Assembly: GCA_016793925.1 (NCBI GenBank)
Contig: JAEULH010000030.1
Location: 1-53,297, forward strand
Reading direction: 5' to 3'
Source of the DNA: Rhodospirillales bacterium
GTDB taxonomy: Bacteria; Pseudomonadota; Alphaproteobacteria; Rhodospirillales; Defluviicoccaceae
Length of the DNA: 53,297 bases
Part shown: in pieces, positions 19,685-31,424 of the stretch
Numbering within the stretch: the first letter of the stretch is position 1
Layout: the number at the start of each line of letters is the position of its first letter
Made by a program: the position numbers and the translations under genes
The notes under the pieces: model-generated
What the model was told of the DNA's origin: nothing
The model's database searches: none
What the model saw: only the letters and a program-made list of their open reading frames with translations

Positions 19685-21292
19685 TCACATCCGGAAAACG
19701 CCGAAGCGGGTTTCGGCGAAAGGCGCGTTGAGCGCCGCCGAAATGCCAAGGCCGAGGACCATCCGCGTCTCCGCCGGGTCGATGATGCCGTCGTCCCACA
19801 GCCGGGCGCTGGCGTAGTAGGGATGCCCCTGGCTTTCGTACTGTTCGAGGATGGGCCGGCGGAACGCCGCTTCGTCTGCTTCCGGCCAGGCTTCCCCGCG
19901 CGCCTCCAGCCCGTCGCGTCGCACGGTCGCCAGCACGCCCGCGGCCTGTTCGCCTCCCATCACCGAGATCCGCGCGTTCGGCCACATCCACAGGAACCGC
20001 GGCTGATAGGCGCGCCCGCACATCGAGTAGTTTCCCGCCCCGAACGAGCCGCCGATCAGCACCGTCAGCTTCGGTACCCTGGCGCAGGCGACCGCGGTCA
20101 CCATCTTCGCGCCGTCCTTGGCGATGCCGCCGGCCTCGGCCTTGGCTCCGACCATGAAGCCGGTGATGTTCTGCAAAAAGATCAGCGGCGTGCCGCGCTG
20201 GCAGCACAGCTCGACGAACTGCGTCCCCTTCAACGCCGAGTCCGAGAACAGGATGCCGTTGTTGGCGACGATGCCGACGGGATAGCCGAAAATGTGGGCG
20301 AAGGCGCAGACCAGGGTCGCGCCGTAGAGCTGCTTGAACTCGTCGAAAGCGGAGCCGTCGACGATGCGGGCGATCACCTCGCGCACGTCGTACGGTTTGC
20401 GCAGGTCGGTTCCGACGATGCCGTAGATTTCGTCGGCGTCGTAGATCGGCTCGCGCGGTTCGCGCAGGCTTAAGCGCGCCGGTTTGACCCGGTTCAGGTT
20501 TGCGACGATCCGCCTGGCGATGGCGAGCGCGTGGCCGTCGTCCATGGCGTAGTGGTCGCTCACCCCGGAGACGCGGGCGTGAACCTCGGCACCGCCCAGA
20601 TCCTCGGCGCTGACCACCTCGCCGGTCGCCGCCTTGACCAGAGGCGGGCCGCCGAGAAAGATCGTCCCCTGCTGGCGGACGATGATGTTCTCGTCGGACA
20701 TGGCCGGAACGTAGGCGCCGCCGGCGGTGCACGAACCGTGGACGACGGCGATCTGCGGCACTCCGGCCGCCGACATGTTTGCCTGGTTGTAGAAGATCCG
20801 GCCGAAGTGGTCGCGATCGGGAAAGACTTCGTCCTGGTGCGGCAGATTGGCGCCGCCGGACTCGACGAGGTAGATGCACGGCAGGTTGTTCTCGAAGGCG
20901 ATCTCCTGGGCGCGCAGATGCTTTTTGACCGTAAGCGGATAGTAGGTCCCGCCCTTGACGGTCGGGTCGTTGGCGATGACCATGCACTCGGCGCCGGCGA
21001 TGCGGCCGATGCCGGTGACGATGCCGGCGCCGGGAACCTCGCCCCCGTACATGCCGTGGGCCGCAAGCTGCGACAGCTCGAGGAACGGGGAGCCGACGTC
21101 GAGCAGCCGGCGAACCCGCTCGCGGGCCGGAAGGCGCCCGCGTTCGAGATGCTTCGCCCGCGCCCGTTCCCCGCCGCCCTGCTTGATTGCGCCCACCTGG
21201 GCGCGAAGGTCGGCGACCAGGGCCGTCATCCGCGCCGCGTTCTCGACGAACGCCGGGGCGCGACGATCAACGACGCTGCGAAAGGCGGTCAA
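19685..21292 (-). CDS. liuB: methylcrotonyl-CoA carboxylase carboxyltransferase subunit
   Basis: Beta subunit (535 residues) of the acyl-CoA carboxylase, transferring the carboxyl group from biotin to the acyl-CoA. Typical segments are [53 protein letters not shown] and, in the C-terminal half, [20 protein letters not shown] and [16 protein letters not shown]. The start is a TTG at 21292 reading [14 protein letters not shown], matching the family N-terminus. The isomerase gene ends only six bases before it, indicating one operon. Confidence 0.94.
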   Translation of the reverse strand: MTAFRSVVDRRAPAFVENAARMTALVADLRAQVGAIKQGGGERARAKHLERGRLPARERVRRLLDVGSPFLELSQLAAHGMYGGEVPGAGIVTGIGRIAGAECMVIANDPTVKGGTYYPLTVKKHLRAQEIAFENNLPCIYLVESGGANLPHQDEVFPDRDHFGRIFYNQANMSAAGVPQIAVVHGSCTAGGAYVPAMSDENIIVRQQGTIFLGGPPLVKAATGEVVSAEDLGGAEVHARVSGVSDHYAMDDGHALAIARRIVANLNRVKPARLSLREPREPIYDADEIYGIVGTDLRKPYDVREVIARIVDGSAFDEFKQLYGATLVCAFAHIFGYPVGIVANNGILFSDSALKGTQFVELCCQRGTPLIFLQNITGFMVGAKAEAGGIAKDGAKMVTAVACARVPKLTVLIGGSFGAGNYSMCGRAYQPRFLWMWPNARISVMGGEQAAGVLATVRRDGLEARGEAWPEADEAAFRRPILEQYESQGHPYYASARLWDDGIIDPAETRMVLGLGISAALNAPFAETRFGVFRM

Positions 21293-21298
21293 AGGCGT

Positions 21299-21901
21299 TC
21301 ACCATCCGTCACGCTCAAGCCATTCCGCAACCATCGGCAAGCGGTCGGCGCCCCAGAATCCCTCGCCGTCGACGATGAAGAAGGGTGAACCGAAGACGCC
21401 GCGGGAAACCGCCTCGGCGCTGGCTTCCATCAGCCGCTGCTTCCACTGCGGGCTGGCGATGACGTCCTCGACCCTCTGCGGATTGACGTTCACGCCGGCG
21501 GCCACGTCGACGACCACCTCCGGCAGCGAGATGTTGCGGCCCTCGCCGAAGTAGGCGTGATAGATCGCTTTGGCGAATGCCTTGGCGACGCCGGGATCCT
21601 CGTTATCCAACCAGTAGAAAACCCGCGCCGCGCCCAGCGTGGCCACCGGAAACGGGTCGGGCTGCACCCACGGCACCCTGTAGTAGCGGCCGAGCCGGGC
21701 CCAGTCGTGAACGCAGTAGTCGCCCTTCAGGGGCACGTCCATGAACGGCCGGGCGCCCGTGACCTTGAACGCGGCGCCAAGCATGAACGGCTTCCATATC
21801 GTACTCCGGCCGGCCTTGGCGACCGCCACGTCGACCTTGTGGCTGGCGAAGTAGCCGTAGGGTGATGAGAAGTCGAACCAGAACTCGACGAAGCCGGACA
21901 C
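21299..21901 (-). CDS. 2-hydroxychromene-2-carboxylate isomerase-like, DsbA-fold protein
   Basis: A 200-residue kappa-class GST / DsbA-fold isomerase. The N-terminus VEFWFDFSSPYGYFAS carries the family's active-site serine region in place of the CxxC of DsbA, and GVFGSPFFIVDGEGFWGADRL is the conserved glutathione-site tail. Classical members act in naphthalene degradation, but many alphaproteobacteria keep one inside acyl-CoA catabolic clusters with no known substrate. Here it is tucked between an SDR and liuB, six bases from the latter, so it is co-expressed with leucine catabolism. Its role there is unknown. Confidence 0.88.
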   Translation of the reverse strand: MSGFVEFWFDFSSPYGYFASHKVDVAVAKAGRSTIWKPFMLGAAFKVTGARPFMDVPLKGDYCVHDWARLGRYYRVPWVQPDPFPVATLGAARVFYWLDNEDPGVAKAFAKAIYHAYFGEGRNISLPEVVVDVAAGVNVNPQRVEDVIASPQWKQRLMEASAEAVSRGVFGSPFFIVDGEGFWGADRLPMVAEWLERDGW

Positions 21902-21949
21902 CGCAATCTCCTCAAGAAGGCAGCGGCCGCAAGGCGCGGAAAGCGCCGT

Positions 21950-22633
21950 CTACCATGGGATCTCGCGACCGTCGTAGGCCAGGAAGCGGCCGCTGGTCTC
22001 AAGGCTTAGTTCGTCGATGACCTGACGCAGCCCGGCGACACTCTCGAACGGATCGATGGTCGCGCCCGAACCGCCCATGTCGGTGCGGACCCAGCCCGGA
22101 TGGAGGACGGCGACGGCGATCTTCTTTGCGTTCAGATCGTGGGCGAGGCTTTTCATCGCCGCATTCAGCGCCGCCTTCGACGAGCGGTAGATGTAGGAGC
22201 CGCCGGAGCCGTTGTCGGCGATGCTCCCCATCTGGCTGGTGATCGTTACGATTTTCTTCAGCCCGCTCTTGGCGACGCTGTCGGCGAAGACGGCGCTGAC
22301 CTTGAGCGGCGACATGGTGTTGACCCGCAGCACCTCCGCCCAGGCGGCGTAATCGATGGAGTCGTAGGCGACCACCCGCGGGCCGTAGATCCCGGCGTTG
22401 TTGATCAGGAGATCGATGGGCTCGCCGCCGATCTTGCGCGCAAGGGCCTCGACCCGGGCGAAGTCAGTCACGTCCAGCGGATGCACCTGGATTTCGCCCT
22501 CCAGCGCATTCAGCTTTTCCGCTTCGTCCGGGCGGCGACAGGTGGCGATGACTTTCCAACCGTCGGCGGCGTACTGCTTGGCGAACTCGAGGCCGATACC
22601 GCGGTTGGCACCGGTGATCAGGCAGGTCGGCAT
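21950..22633 (-). CDS. short-chain dehydrogenase/reductase
   Basis: A 227-residue classical SDR with the NAD(P) motif TGANRGIG (residues 7-14), NNAG (78-81), the active-site serine region TSQMGS and the catalytic Y149-x3-K153. It looks like the C-factor / sniffer-like carbonyl reductase subgroup (NSGSGGSYIYR-like segment before the tyrosine). It lies between liuA and the isomerase on the same strand, so it is probably co-transcribed. Its substrate and its contribution to isovalerate catabolism are not known. Confidence 0.88.
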   Translation of the reverse strand: MPTCLITGANRGIGLEFAKQYAADGWKVIATCRRPDEAEKLNALEGEIQVHPLDVTDFARVEALARKIGGEPIDLLINNAGIYGPRVVAYDSIDYAAWAEVLRVNTMSPLKVSAVFADSVAKSGLKKIVTITSQMGSIADNGSGGSYIYRSSKAALNAAMKSLAHDLNAKKIAVAVLHPGWVRTDMGGSGATIDPFESVAGLRQVIDELSLETSGRFLAYDGREIPW

Positions 22634-22673
22634 GAAACGTGAATCCCTTCGCTCGTGTGATGGTTTTCGGCGA

Positions 22674-23843
22674 TCAGGCGGTCGCCTCGAACAGCTCTCG
22701 CCCGATCAACCAGCGGCGGATCTCGCTGGTTCCCGCCCCGATCTCGTAAAGCTTGGCGTCGCGCAGCAGTCGGGCGGTCGCGTACTCGTTGATATAGCCG
22801 TTGCCGCCGAGGCACTGGATCGCTTCGAGCGCCATCCAGGTCGCCCGCTCGGAGGCATACAGGATCGCGCCCGCCGCATCCATGCGCGACGTTTCGCCGC
22901 GATCGCAGGCGGCGGCGACCGCGTAGACATAGGCCTTGCAGGCGTTGCAGGTGGTGTACATGTCGGCAAGCTTGCCCTGCATGAGCTGAAAGGCGCCGAT
23001 CGGCTGGCCGAACTGCTCGCGCTCGTGAACGTAGGGAACGACCGCGTCGAGGCACGCCTCCATGATCCCGAGCGGGCCGCCGGCGAGCACCAGTCGCTCG
23101 AAATCGAGGCCGCTCATCAGCACCCTGGAGCCGCGGCCGACACCGCCAAGGACGTTCTCCTCGGGCACTGCGCAGTCCTCGAAAACCAGCTCGCACGTGT
23201 TGGAGCCGCGCATGCCGAGCTTGTCCAGCTTCTGCGCGCTTGAAAACCCGGAAAACCCACGCTCGACGAGGAAGGCGGTCAGGCCGCGCGGACCCGCGCT
23301 CGGATCGGTCTTGGCGTAGACCACGACGATGTCCGCCTCGGGGCCGTTGGTGATCCACATCTTCGAGCCGTTGAGGATGTAGCGGTCGCCGTCCTTGTCC
23401 GCGCGCAGACGCATGCTGACGACGTCCGAGCCGGCCCCCGGTTCGCTCATCGCCAGGGCGCCGACGTGCTCGCCGGAGATCAGCCTCGGCAGGTAGCGCG
23501 CCCTTTGCGGATCGCTGCCGTTGCGGCGGATCTGGTTGACGCAGAGGTTGGAATGGGCGCCGTAGCTCAGACCGACCGAGGCCGAGGCGCGGCTGATCTC
23601 CTCCATGGCGACCACATGGGCGAGATAACCCATGCCGGCGCCGCCCCAGTCCTCTTCGACGGTGATGCCGAGCAGGCCAAGGTCGCCCATCTTGCGCCAG
23701 AGGTCGGCCGGGAAGGTGTTGTCTCGATCGATGCTTGCCGCGCGCGGCTCCACCTCCACGGCGGCAAACGCGCGCACCGACTGGCGCAGCATCTCGACCG
23801 ATTCTTCCAGGCCGAAGCTCAGGCGCGGAAAGCTGTTCCCCAT
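22674..23843 (-). CDS. liuA: isovaleryl-CoA dehydrogenase
   Basis: FAD-dependent acyl-CoA dehydrogenase of 389 residues, oxidising isovaleryl-CoA to 3-methylcrotonyl-CoA and passing electrons to ETF. Assignment within the family rests on the catalytic base in helix [15 protein letters not shown] places the Glu at about residue 249, where isovaleryl-CoA dehydrogenase has it and short/medium-chain enzymes do not. [17 protein letters not shown] near the C-terminus also matches. The ATG at 23843 follows AGGGAGG. It is the first gene of the minus-strand cluster; no liuR-type MerR regulator is seen beside it, so control probably comes from elsewhere. Confidence 0.94.
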   Translation of the reverse strand: MGNSFPRLSFGLEESVEMLRQSVRAFAAVEVEPRAASIDRDNTFPADLWRKMGDLGLLGITVEEDWGGAGMGYLAHVVAMEEISRASASVGLSYGAHSNLCVNQIRRNGSDPQRARYLPRLISGEHVGALAMSEPGAGSDVVSMRLRADKDGDRYILNGSKMWITNGPEADIVVVYAKTDPSAGPRGLTAFLVERGFSGFSSAQKLDKLGMRGSNTCELVFEDCAVPEENVLGGVGRGSRVLMSGLDFERLVLAGGPLGIMEACLDAVVPYVHEREQFGQPIGAFQLMQGKLADMYTTCNACKAYVYAVAAACDRGETSRMDAAGAILYASERATWMALEAIQCLGGNGYINEYATARLLRDAKLYEIGAGTSEIRRWLIGRELFEATA

Positions 23844-24102
23844 TCGTCCTCCCTGACCCTCTTGTTTTCCTCGACTATACGCCAGCGCGAGGCAGCGACA
23901 ACCGCCATCGCGACCGAACCGGACTCATATCTTACCAGTCGCCAGGCAGGCGCTTGCAGTTCAGCCTTGAGTTTGGGTTTCAAGGCGCATAAGCGTCGTA
24001 GGCAGTCGATACGCGATACCATGCGGTTCAAGCTGTCTGCCGACGGGCGTCGTGAACCGAACATGGTGCGGCGTCGGGCGGGCGAAGGAGGAGGTTTGCG
24101 AT

Positions 24103-24441
24103 ATGGCGACAACGTCGAGAAGCTTCATGACAGCGGCGGCGATGGCGGTGCTGCTCGCAACAGGCTGCGCCAGCGATGATCAGGGTGCAAGGAAAGCCCA
24201 GCCCGAAAGCGCGGGCTTCGTCTGGGCGGGCCAGGGCGAGCCGAGCAATTTCGGCATGGATCAGAACTTCTGCAGCCGGAACGTCGGCGTCACCAGAGCG
24301 CCGCTGGGCAGTCAGGGCGTCGAAGGCAGCATCGACGCGATGAGCACGCAGAGGAACACCGCGCTCGGCAGCGACTACGCGGCGAAGCGGCGGTTCTGGC
24401 AGTGCATGCAGAGCCGGGGCTGGGAACTGACCGGCGGTTAG
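24103..24441 (+). CDS. small lipoprotein, function unknown
   Basis: A 112-residue predicted lipoprotein. The signal sequence ends in the lipobox LATGC, with the lipidated Cys at about residue 22. The mature part is short, has a Cys in QNFCSRNVG and ends RRFWQCMQSRGWELTGG; this W-x-CM-x-RGW ending recurs in small alphaproteobacterial lipoproteins of unknown role. ATG 24103 is supported by AGGAGGAGG just upstream; the open frame extends further 5' but would spoil the signal peptide. Confidence 0.78.
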   Translation: MATTSRSFMTAAAMAVLLATGCASDDQGARKAQPESAGFVWAGQGEPSNFGMDQNFCSRNVGVTRAPLGSQGVEGSIDAMSTQRNTALGSDYAAKRRFWQCMQSRGWELTGG

Positions 24442-24521
24442 CGCGTGCGCGCCCGCCCGCCGGTGCATTCCCGAAAGCGAGCTCGAGACCGACGTCCACA
24501 CGCTCTTCGGAGGCATGAACC

Positions 24522-24950
24522 GTGAGCATTGTGAAGGAATTCCGGGAGTTCGCGGTCAAAGGCAATGCCGTCGATCTGGCCGTGGGCCTGATCCTCGGCG
24601 CAGCCTTCGGCAAGATCGTCAGTTCGCTGGTCGACGACGTGATCATGCCGCCCATCGGCTACATCCTCGGCAAGGTCGATTTTTCCGACTTCTTTTTGAC
24701 TTTGACCGGCGAGGACTACGCCTCGTTGCAGGCGGCCAAGGATGCCGGCGCGCCCGTCATCGGCTATGGCATGTTCATCAACACCGTCATCAATTTTCTG
24801 ATCGTCGCCTTCGCCGTTTTCATGCTGGTCAAGTGGATCAACAGCCTGCGCCGCATGGCGGGAGCCGAAGAAGCTCCGGCCAGCGCGCCGGAACCGCCGC
24901 GCCAGGAGGTGCTCCTTGAAGAAATTCGTGATCTTTTGAAGACAAAGTAG
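24522..24950 (+). CDS. mscL: large-conductance mechanosensitive channel MscL
   Basis: Inner-membrane pentameric channel of 142 residues that opens under extreme membrane tension to release solutes during hypo-osmotic shock. [20 protein letters not shown] followed by [21 protein letters not shown] is the MscL pore helix; the second helix is [21 protein letters not shown], and the cytoplasmic helix [12 protein letters not shown] closes the protein. It starts with GTG after CGGAGG. The Nudix gene begins 12 bases downstream. Confidence 0.96.
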   Translation: MSIVKEFREFAVKGNAVDLAVGLILGAAFGKIVSSLVDDVIMPPIGYILGKVDFSDFFLTLTGEDYASLQAAKDAGAPVIGYGMFINTVINFLIVAFAVFMLVKWINSLRRMAGAEEAPASAPEPPRQEVLLEEIRDLLKTK

Positions 24951-24961
24951 CCGATTTTGAC

Positions 24962-25603
24962 ATGACGGAGATACGCGAAGACGACGTTGAAGTCGAAAGT
25001 TGTGAAACGGCGTTTTCCGGGTACTACCGGGTCGATCGATATCGTCTTCGCCACCGCCTGTTTGCCGGTGGCCGTAGCGGCTCGATGGGCCGCGAGGTGT
25101 TCGAGCGCGGTCACGCCGTGGCCGTCCTGCTCTACGATCCGATCCTCGACCGGCTGGTTCTCATCGAGCAGTTCCGCATCGGCGCTTTTGTCGCCGCCGG
25201 CGCCGAGGCGCATCTGGATGGCGCTTTTGGACCGTGGCTGTTCGAAATCGTCGCCGGGATCATCGACGAGGGCGAGACGCCGGAGGCGGTCGCCCGGCGA
25301 GAGGCCATGGAAGAGGCCGGATGCGTGGTCGGCGAGATGGAGCCGGTCTGCCGCTTCCTGACCAGCCCCGGCGTAACCAGCGAATCGATCACGCTCTTCT
25401 GCGGCAGGGTTGACGCCGAAGGCGTCGGCGGGGTTCACGGGCTCGAGGTCGAGCACGAGGACATCCGCGTCTTTACCGTGACAAGCGACGAGGCCTTTCG
25501 CTGGCTCGCCGAGGGCCGCTTCGCCAACGCGACGGCGCTGATTGCAATGCAGTGGTTCCGGCTGAACCGCGAAGCCGTGCGCCGCAAGTGGCTCGCGGAA
25601 TAA
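24962..25603 (+). CDS. Nudix hydrolase, ADP-ribose pyrophosphatase type
   Basis: A 213-residue Nudix enzyme close to NudF, which cleaves ADP-ribose to AMP and ribose 5-phosphate. The Nudix box GIIDEGETPEAVARREAMEE fits G-x5-E-x7-R-E-U-x-E-E and continues AG. It is followed by the SPGVTSESI motif typical of ADP-ribose-specific members, and the N-terminal HAVAVLLYDP / LVLIEQFRIGAF region matches as well. It sits 12 bases after mscL and is likely co-transcribed. Confidence 0.88.
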   Translation: MTEIREDDVEVESCETAFSGYYRVDRYRLRHRLFAGGRSGSMGREVFERGHAVAVLLYDPILDRLVLIEQFRIGAFVAAGAEAHLDGAFGPWLFEIVAGIIDEGETPEAVARREAMEEAGCVVGEMEPVCRFLTSPGVTSESITLFCGRVDAEGVGGVHGLEVEHEDIRVFTVTSDEAFRWLAEGRFANATALIAMQWFRLNREAVRRKWLAE

Positions 25604-25637
25604 TCCCGCCGCAGACGGATCCGGCTGACGCTTGTCG

Positions 25638-25665
25638 TTGACTGGGCGAACGCGATCGATATAGT
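25638..25665 (+). promoter_or_regulatory. sigma-70-type promoter for rplU-rpmA
   Basis: TTGACT (25638-25643) and TATAGT (25660-25665) separated by 16 bases lie about 75 bases before the L21 start. Both hexamers are close to consensus and lie in an otherwise gene-free gap, as expected for a ribosomal protein operon. Confidence 0.65.
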
Positions 25666-25740
25666 GCACCGCTTCAGCGCGCGCCTCGCCGTGCGGCGGA
25701 TCGGTGCGCATTCGAATTTTAATCTGGCATGGTCGTGACG

Positions 25741-26169
25741 ATGTACGCGGTTGTTCGTACCGGTGGGAAAATGTATCGGGTCGCCGAAAAGGATCGGCTG
25801 GTCGTCGAGCGGCTGCCGGGCGAGGCGGGCGCGACCGTGACGCTGGGCGACGTGCTGATGATCGTGGACGACGGCGAAGCGCCGAAGATCGGCGGCGACG
25901 TCGGTCAGGCGGCGGTCTTCGCCGAGATACTCGGCCACAAGCGCGGCAAGAAGATCCTGGTCTTCAAGAAGAAGCGGCGGAAGAACTATCGGCGCACCCG
26001 CGGCCATCGCCAAGCGCTGACGGAATTGCGGATCTCCGGCATCAGCCTCAGCGGTGAGCGGCCGGCCGAGCGGAGCGACGGCCCCGGTATTTCGGCAGGG
26101 GCGGAGAGCGCGCCGGAGACGGTGGCGGCTGCGGCGGCTGCGCCGGAAACGGCGAAGGACGAGGAGTAG
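25741..26169 (+). CDS. rplU: 50S ribosomal protein L21, with extended tail
   Basis: Large-subunit ribosomal protein L21. The N-terminus [14 protein letters not shown] and the core [11 protein letters not shown]...[17 protein letters not shown] are canonical; the core occupies about 100 residues. About 40 extra C-terminal residues, rich in Ala, Glu and Pro, form a disordered tail often seen in alphaproteobacterial L21. The start is taken at 25741; an in-frame ATG at 25729 would add MVVT. rpmA follows five bases after the stop. Confidence 0.95.
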   Translation: MYAVVRTGGKMYRVAEKDRLVVERLPGEAGATVTLGDVLMIVDDGEAPKIGGDVGQAAVFAEILGHKRGKKILVFKKKRRKNYRRTRGHRQALTELRISGISLSGERPAERSDGPGISAGAESAPETVAAAAAAPETAKDEE

Positions 26170-26174
26170 ACGGT

Positions 26175-26444
26175 ATGGCGCACAAGAAGGCAGGCGGCAG
26201 TTCGCGCAACGGTCGCGACAGCGCCGGCCGCCGGCTCGGTGTGAAAAAGTTCGGCGGCGAGGCTGTGATCCCCGGCAATATCATCGTTCGCCAGCGCGGC
26301 ACGCGCTTCCATCCCGGCAACAACGTCGGCATGGGCCGGGATCATACCCTGTTCGCGCTGACGGATGGCCAAGTCGCCTTTCGCAAGAGCAGCGGCGGGC
26401 GGACCTTCGTCACGGTTACCGCGCCGGCGACACGACCGGCGTAA
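26175..26444 (+). CDS. rpmA: 50S ribosomal protein L27
   Basis: Ribosomal protein L27, 89 residues, whose N-terminus reaches the peptidyl-transferase centre. [32 protein letters not shown] and [20 protein letters not shown] are diagnostic. It begins directly after Met without the cleavable extension found in Firmicutes. It lies between rplU and obgE, as in most bacteria. Confidence 0.98.
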   Translation: MAHKKAGGSSRNGRDSAGRRLGVKKFGGEAVIPGNIIVRQRGTRFHPGNNVGMGRDHTLFALTDGQVAFRKSSGGRTFVTVTAPATRPA

Positions 26445-26504
26445 GGCCGGCTGGCGATGCCGGCGGTGTCGAAAGTCTGGGCGATCGAGTTCCGCGGGCG
26501 GTGA

Positions 26505-27545
<1,041 letters not shown>

Positions 27546-27552
27546 GGTCCGC

Positions 27553-28698
27553 GTGAGTCCGCACCGGACCTCCACCAGCCTGCAGGCCGGACGTCGCCTG
27601 GTCATCAAGATCGGCTCGGCTCTCCTTGTCGACGAGGCCGACGGGGCAATCCGCCGCGATTGGCTCGAGGCCCTGGTCGCCGACGTCGTTGCCTTTCGCG
27701 GCGGCGGCCAGGAGGTCCTGATCGTCTCCTCGGGCGCCATCGCCGTGGGTCGCCGACACCTCGGCCTCGGCCGCCGGTCGCTGCATCTCGACGAGAAGCA
27801 GGCCGCGGCGGCCACCGGCATGATCCGCCTCGCCCATGCCTACCAGGAGGCGCTCGCCGCGCACGGCGTGACCGTCGCCCAGGTGCTGCTCACGCTCGAC
27901 GACAGCGAGGATCGCAGGCGCTACATCAACGCGCGCAACACCCTGGCGACGCTGCTCCGCTTCGGCGCGGTGCCCCTGATCAACGAAAACGACACGGTCG
28001 CGACGGACGAGATCCGCTTCGGCGACAACGACCGGCTCGCCGCGCGGGTGGCCGCCATGGTCAGCGCCGACACGCTCGTTCTCCTCTCCGATATCGACGG
28101 CCTCTACAGCGCCGACCCTCGCAGCGATCCGGCGGCCCGCTTGATCCCCGAGGTTCACGAGATTTCGGCCGAGATCGAGGCGATGGCCGCGGGCGCGGCG
28201 GCGGGCTACGGCACCGGCGGGATGGTCACCAAGTTGGCCGCGGCGCGCATCGCCGTGGCCGCCGGCTGCCGGATGGTTATCGCCGATGGCCGCAGGCTGC
28301 ATCCGCTGGAGCAGATCGATCGCTCGGGGCGACGGACATGGTTTCTCCCCGCGGCGACGCCGCAGGCGGCGCGCAAGCGCTGGATCGCCGGCACCCTCAA
28401 CCCGGCCGGCAGCATCACCATCGACGCCGGCGCCGTGCGAGCGCTGGCCTCCGGCAAGAGCCTGCTTCCGGCCGGGGTCGTCGCCATCGACGGCGAGTTC
28501 GGCAAGGGCGCGGCCATCATCGTCAAATCCGCAGACGGCCGCGAACTCGGACGCGGCCTGAGCGCCTACTCGGCGGCCGACGCGCGTCGCATCATCGGCA
28601 AGAAAACCGGTGAAATCGAAATATGCCTCGGCTACCGTGGCCGCGACGAACTGGTTCACCGAGACGATCTCGCTCTAGACCCGGGCAGGCTGGAATGA
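27553..28698 (+). CDS. proB: glutamate 5-kinase
   Basis: Phosphorylates glutamate in the first step of proline synthesis. The amino-acid-kinase domain ([47 protein letters not shown]) is followed by a C-terminal PUA domain ([19 protein letters not shown]...). The GTG at 27553 (reading [20 protein letters not shown]) was chosen because it sits eight bases after obgE and after a GAGGT; 381 residues is normal. Its stop overlaps the proA start (ATGA), coupling the two enzymes that handle unstable glutamyl phosphate. Confidence 0.96.
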   Translation: MSPHRTSTSLQAGRRLVIKIGSALLVDEADGAIRRDWLEALVADVVAFRGGGQEVLIVSSGAIAVGRRHLGLGRRSLHLDEKQAAAATGMIRLAHAYQEALAAHGVTVAQVLLTLDDSEDRRRYINARNTLATLLRFGAVPLINENDTVATDEIRFGDNDRLAARVAAMVSADTLVLLSDIDGLYSADPRSDPAARLIPEVHEISAEIEAMAAGAAAGYGTGGMVTKLAAARIAVAAGCRMVIADGRRLHPLEQIDRSGRRTWFLPAATPQAARKRWIAGTLNPAGSITIDAGAVRALASGKSLLPAGVVAIDGEFGKGAAIIVKSADGRELGRGLSAYSAADARRIIGKKTGEIEICLGYRGRDELVHRDDLALDPGRLE

Positions 28699-30005
28699 CA
28701 TTCGTGGATGCGCAGACGGGACGGATGACGGCGGTCGTCGCGCCGGGTTCCGATGTCGCAGCGATGATGCGTGCGATCGGAGCGGCGGCGCGATCGGCGG
28801 CCGACCGGCTGGCCGTGGCCGCCAGCGCGGCGAAGGACGCAGCCCTGCGCGAGGCAGCGGCGGCCCTTCGCGATCGGGCCAATGAGATTCTCGCCGCCAA
28901 CCGGCTCGATTGCGAGGCTCGTCGGCGCAAGGGCGCGAGCCCGGCGATCCTCGATCGGCTTGCGCTCGACCACGCGCGCATCGAGGCCATGGCCCGCGGG
29001 CTCGAAGATGTCATGGCGCTGCCCGACCCCGTCGGTCAGGTGATGGCGGCCTGGGACCGCCCGAACGGGTTGCACATCGAGCGCGTGCGCACGCCGCTCG
29101 GCGTTATCGGGGTGATCTTCGAGGCGCGGCCCAACGTTACCGCCGACGCCGCCGCGTTGTGCCTCAAGGCCGGCAATGCGTCGATCCTGCGCTGCGGCTC
29201 GGAGAGCTTCTCCACCTCCAGCGTCATCATGAACGCGCTGCACGACGGCTTCCGCGCCGCCGGCCTGCCGGGAACGGCGACCCAGCTCGTGCCCACGACC
29301 GACCGCGCCGCCGTCGGCGAGATGCTGCGCATGGACGACACCATCGATGTGATCGTCCCCCGCGGCGGCAAATCGCTGATCGAGCGGATCAGCGCCGAGA
29401 GCCGGGTGCCGCTGTTCAAGCACCTGACCGGGCTGTGCCATACCTACGTCCATGCCGCCGCCGATCCCGAGATTGCGCGGCGCGTCGTGGTCAACGCGAA
29501 GATGCGTCGGCCGGGGATCTGCGGCGCGACCGAGACGCTGCTCGTCGATCGCGCCGCCGCCGGCCGCCTGCTGCCGCCGATCCTCGCCGACCTTCTCGCG
29601 GCCGGTTGCGAGGTTCGCGGCGACGGCGAGACGCAGGCGCTCGACGCGCGGATCGTTCCGGCCGCGGCTGCCGACTGGGATACGGAATACCTCGATGCCA
29701 TCGTCTCGGTCAGGGTCGTCGATGGGCTCGACGAGGCCGTCGCCCACATCAAGGCCCACGGCTCGCAGCATACCGACGCCATCATCAGCGAGGATCCGGC
29801 CGCCATCGACGCCTTCTGCCGCCGCCTCGACAGCGCCATCCTCATGGTCAACGCCTCGACGCAGTTCGCCGACGGCGGCGAGTTCGGCATGGGTGCGGAG
29901 ATCGGCATCGCCACCGGCAAGCTGCATGCGCGCGGCCCCGTCGGGGTCGAGCAACTGACCAGCTTCAAGTACGTCGTGCGCGGCAGCGGGCAGTGCCGCC
30001 CGTGA
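28695..30005 (+). CDS. proA: gamma-glutamyl phosphate reductase
   Basis: NADPH-dependent reduction of glutamyl 5-phosphate to the semialdehyde, the second step in proline synthesis; aldehyde-dehydrogenase fold, 436 residues. Landmarks are [40 protein letters not shown], the catalytic cysteine in [15 protein letters not shown], and the end [22 protein letters not shown] 28695 overlaps the proB stop by four bases. Confidence 0.97.
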   Translation: MTFVDAQTGRMTAVVAPGSDVAAMMRAIGAAARSAADRLAVAASAAKDAALREAAAALRDRANEILAANRLDCEARRRKGASPAILDRLALDHARIEAMARGLEDVMALPDPVGQVMAAWDRPNGLHIERVRTPLGVIGVIFEARPNVTADAAALCLKAGNASILRCGSESFSTSSVIMNALHDGFRAAGLPGTATQLVPTTDRAAVGEMLRMDDTIDVIVPRGGKSLIERISAESRVPLFKHLTGLCHTYVHAAADPEIARRVVVNAKMRRPGICGATETLLVDRAAAGRLLPPILADLLAAGCEVRGDGETQALDARIVPAAAADWDTEYLDAIVSVRVVDGLDEAVAHIKAHGSQHTDAIISEDPAAIDAFCRRLDSAILMVNASTQFADGGEFGMGAEIGIATGKLHARGPVGVEQLTSFKYVVRGSGQCRP

Positions 30006-30213
30006 GGCGGCCGGTGGGTCGAATGAGCCTCCGGCGGACGCCGGTCCGGTATACGGGCGCCGGAAGGCGCGGGCGGTGAGCGAATCCGCTTTCTGCGGCG
30101 CGCTCGTTCCGGCATGTCCGCCTGGTACGGAACGGTCCCGCCGGCGGCAAATTGCCTCGGCGCGCCGCCTCCCGGCCTCATCCGCAGCCTGCCCACCGAT
30201 GCCCTGAGCCCCG

Positions 30214-30861
30214 ATGCGCGCGGTCGGACTGCTCGGCGGCTCGTTCAACCCGGCGCACGACGGCCACCGCTACATTTCGCTGCTGGCGCTCAAGCGGCTG
30301 CGCCTGAGCGCCGTATGGTGGCTCGTCGCTCCGCAGAACCCGCTCAAGGATGCGGCCGATCTCGCACCCTACGATACGCGCCTGGCGCAGGCGCGCCTTG
30401 TGGCCCGGCATCCGCGCATCCGGGTAAGCGCGATCGAGCGCGACATCGGCACGATCTATACCGTCGACACGCTTGAGGTCCTGACCCGCCGCTTCCCGAG
30501 GATCCGCTTCGTCTGGATGATCGGCGCCGACAATCTGATTCAGATCTCGACCTGGGAGCGGTGGCAGAGGATTTTCCGGCTCGTTCCCGTTGCGGTCTTC
30601 GCCCGGCCGCCCTATGCTTTTAAAGCGCATGCGAGTGTAGCGGCGAGTCGCTTCGCGGCGGCCAGGGTTGACGAGGCGCGGGTGGCGGGACTGCCATGGA
30701 GGGCGCCGCCGGCTTGGGCGTTCCTTCATACGAGGCTCCACCCTGCGTCGGCGACGATCATTCGGGCAAAGCGGCGCGTCGATGCGGCCGCGAATGCGTG
30801 CGGTGCGGGTGCGCCGCGGGACCACGTACAAAAGGAACCTGGACATACCAGCGACCGATGA
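30214..30861 (+). CDS. nadD: nicotinate-nucleotide adenylyltransferase
   Basis: Adenylates nicotinate mononucleotide to form deamido-NAD (NAD synthesis). The nucleotidyltransferase motif GLLGGSFNPAHDGHRYIS is at the start and WMIGADNLIQISTWERW in the middle; the family's SSTxIR-like element appears as SATIIRAK near residue 185. The last 20 residues run over the start of rsfS and are not conserved. It follows proA by 208 bases that hold no gene. Confidence 0.95.
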   Translation: MRAVGLLGGSFNPAHDGHRYISLLALKRLRLSAVWWLVAPQNPLKDAADLAPYDTRLAQARLVARHPRIRVSAIERDIGTIYTVDTLEVLTRRFPRIRFVWMIGADNLIQISTWERWQRIFRLVPVAVFARPPYAFKAHASVAASRFAAARVDEARVAGLPWRAPPAWAFLHTRLHPASATIIRAKRRVDAAANACGAGAPRDHVQKEPGHTSDR

Positions 30862-31285
30862 AGCGCCTTCTGGCCCGACTTTCACGTCCGGCCCGGGGCC
30901 TGATACGCAGGCGAAAGCCCTCCTCTCGGCCGTGACGGCCTCGCTCGACGACAACAAGGCGGAAGACGTCGTCATCATCGACCTCAACGGAAAGACGAGC
31001 ATCGCCGATTACATGGTCATCGCCTGCGGGACGTCGCAGCGCCATGTCGGGTCGATGACGAACAACCTGCGCGAGCGGCTCAAAGCGCTCAGCGGCAGGT
31101 CTCCATCCGTCGAGGGCGAGGCCCATTGCGACTGGGTGCTGATCGACGCCGGCGACGTTCTCGTTCATCTGTTCCGGCCTGAGGTCCGCACCTTCTACTC
31201 GCTCGAGCGCCTGTGGGGCTCATCGCCCATGGCCGCAGCCTCGGGCGGGTCAGGGCAATCGGCGGCACCGCCGGCTTCCGGCTAG
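30794..31285 (+). CDS. rsfS: ribosomal silencing factor RsfS
   Basis: Binds L14 and blocks joining of the ribosomal subunits under starvation. The conserved domain runs from AVTASLDDNKAEDVVIIDL through TSIADYMVIACGTSQRHVGS to EGEAHCDWVLIDAGDVLVHL and FYSLERLW. The start is uncertain: ATG 30794 overlaps nadD by 68 bases, other in-frame ATG or GTG codons lie nearby (30782, 30803, 30809), and none has a clear ribosome site. In many alphaproteobacteria rlmH comes next; it is absent here. Confidence 0.9.
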   Translation: MRAVRVRRGTTYKRNLDIPATDEAPSGPTFTSGPGPDTQAKALLSAVTASLDDNKAEDVVIIDLNGKTSIADYMVIACGTSQRHVGSMTNNLRERLKALSGRSPSVEGEAHCDWVLIDAGDVLVHLFRPEVRTFYSLERLWGSSPMAAASGGSGQSAAPPASG

Positions 31286-31424
31286 GAACTGCGCAATTCG
31301 CGCGCGCCGTCCATTTACTGGCGCGGCGTTATCCGTCTAAACTCCGCGGCGAACGATCGCGCGGGCGGAACGCCGTCACCATTCCGGTCGACACAAGCGC
31401 GTTCCAGGGGACAAGGACAAAAGC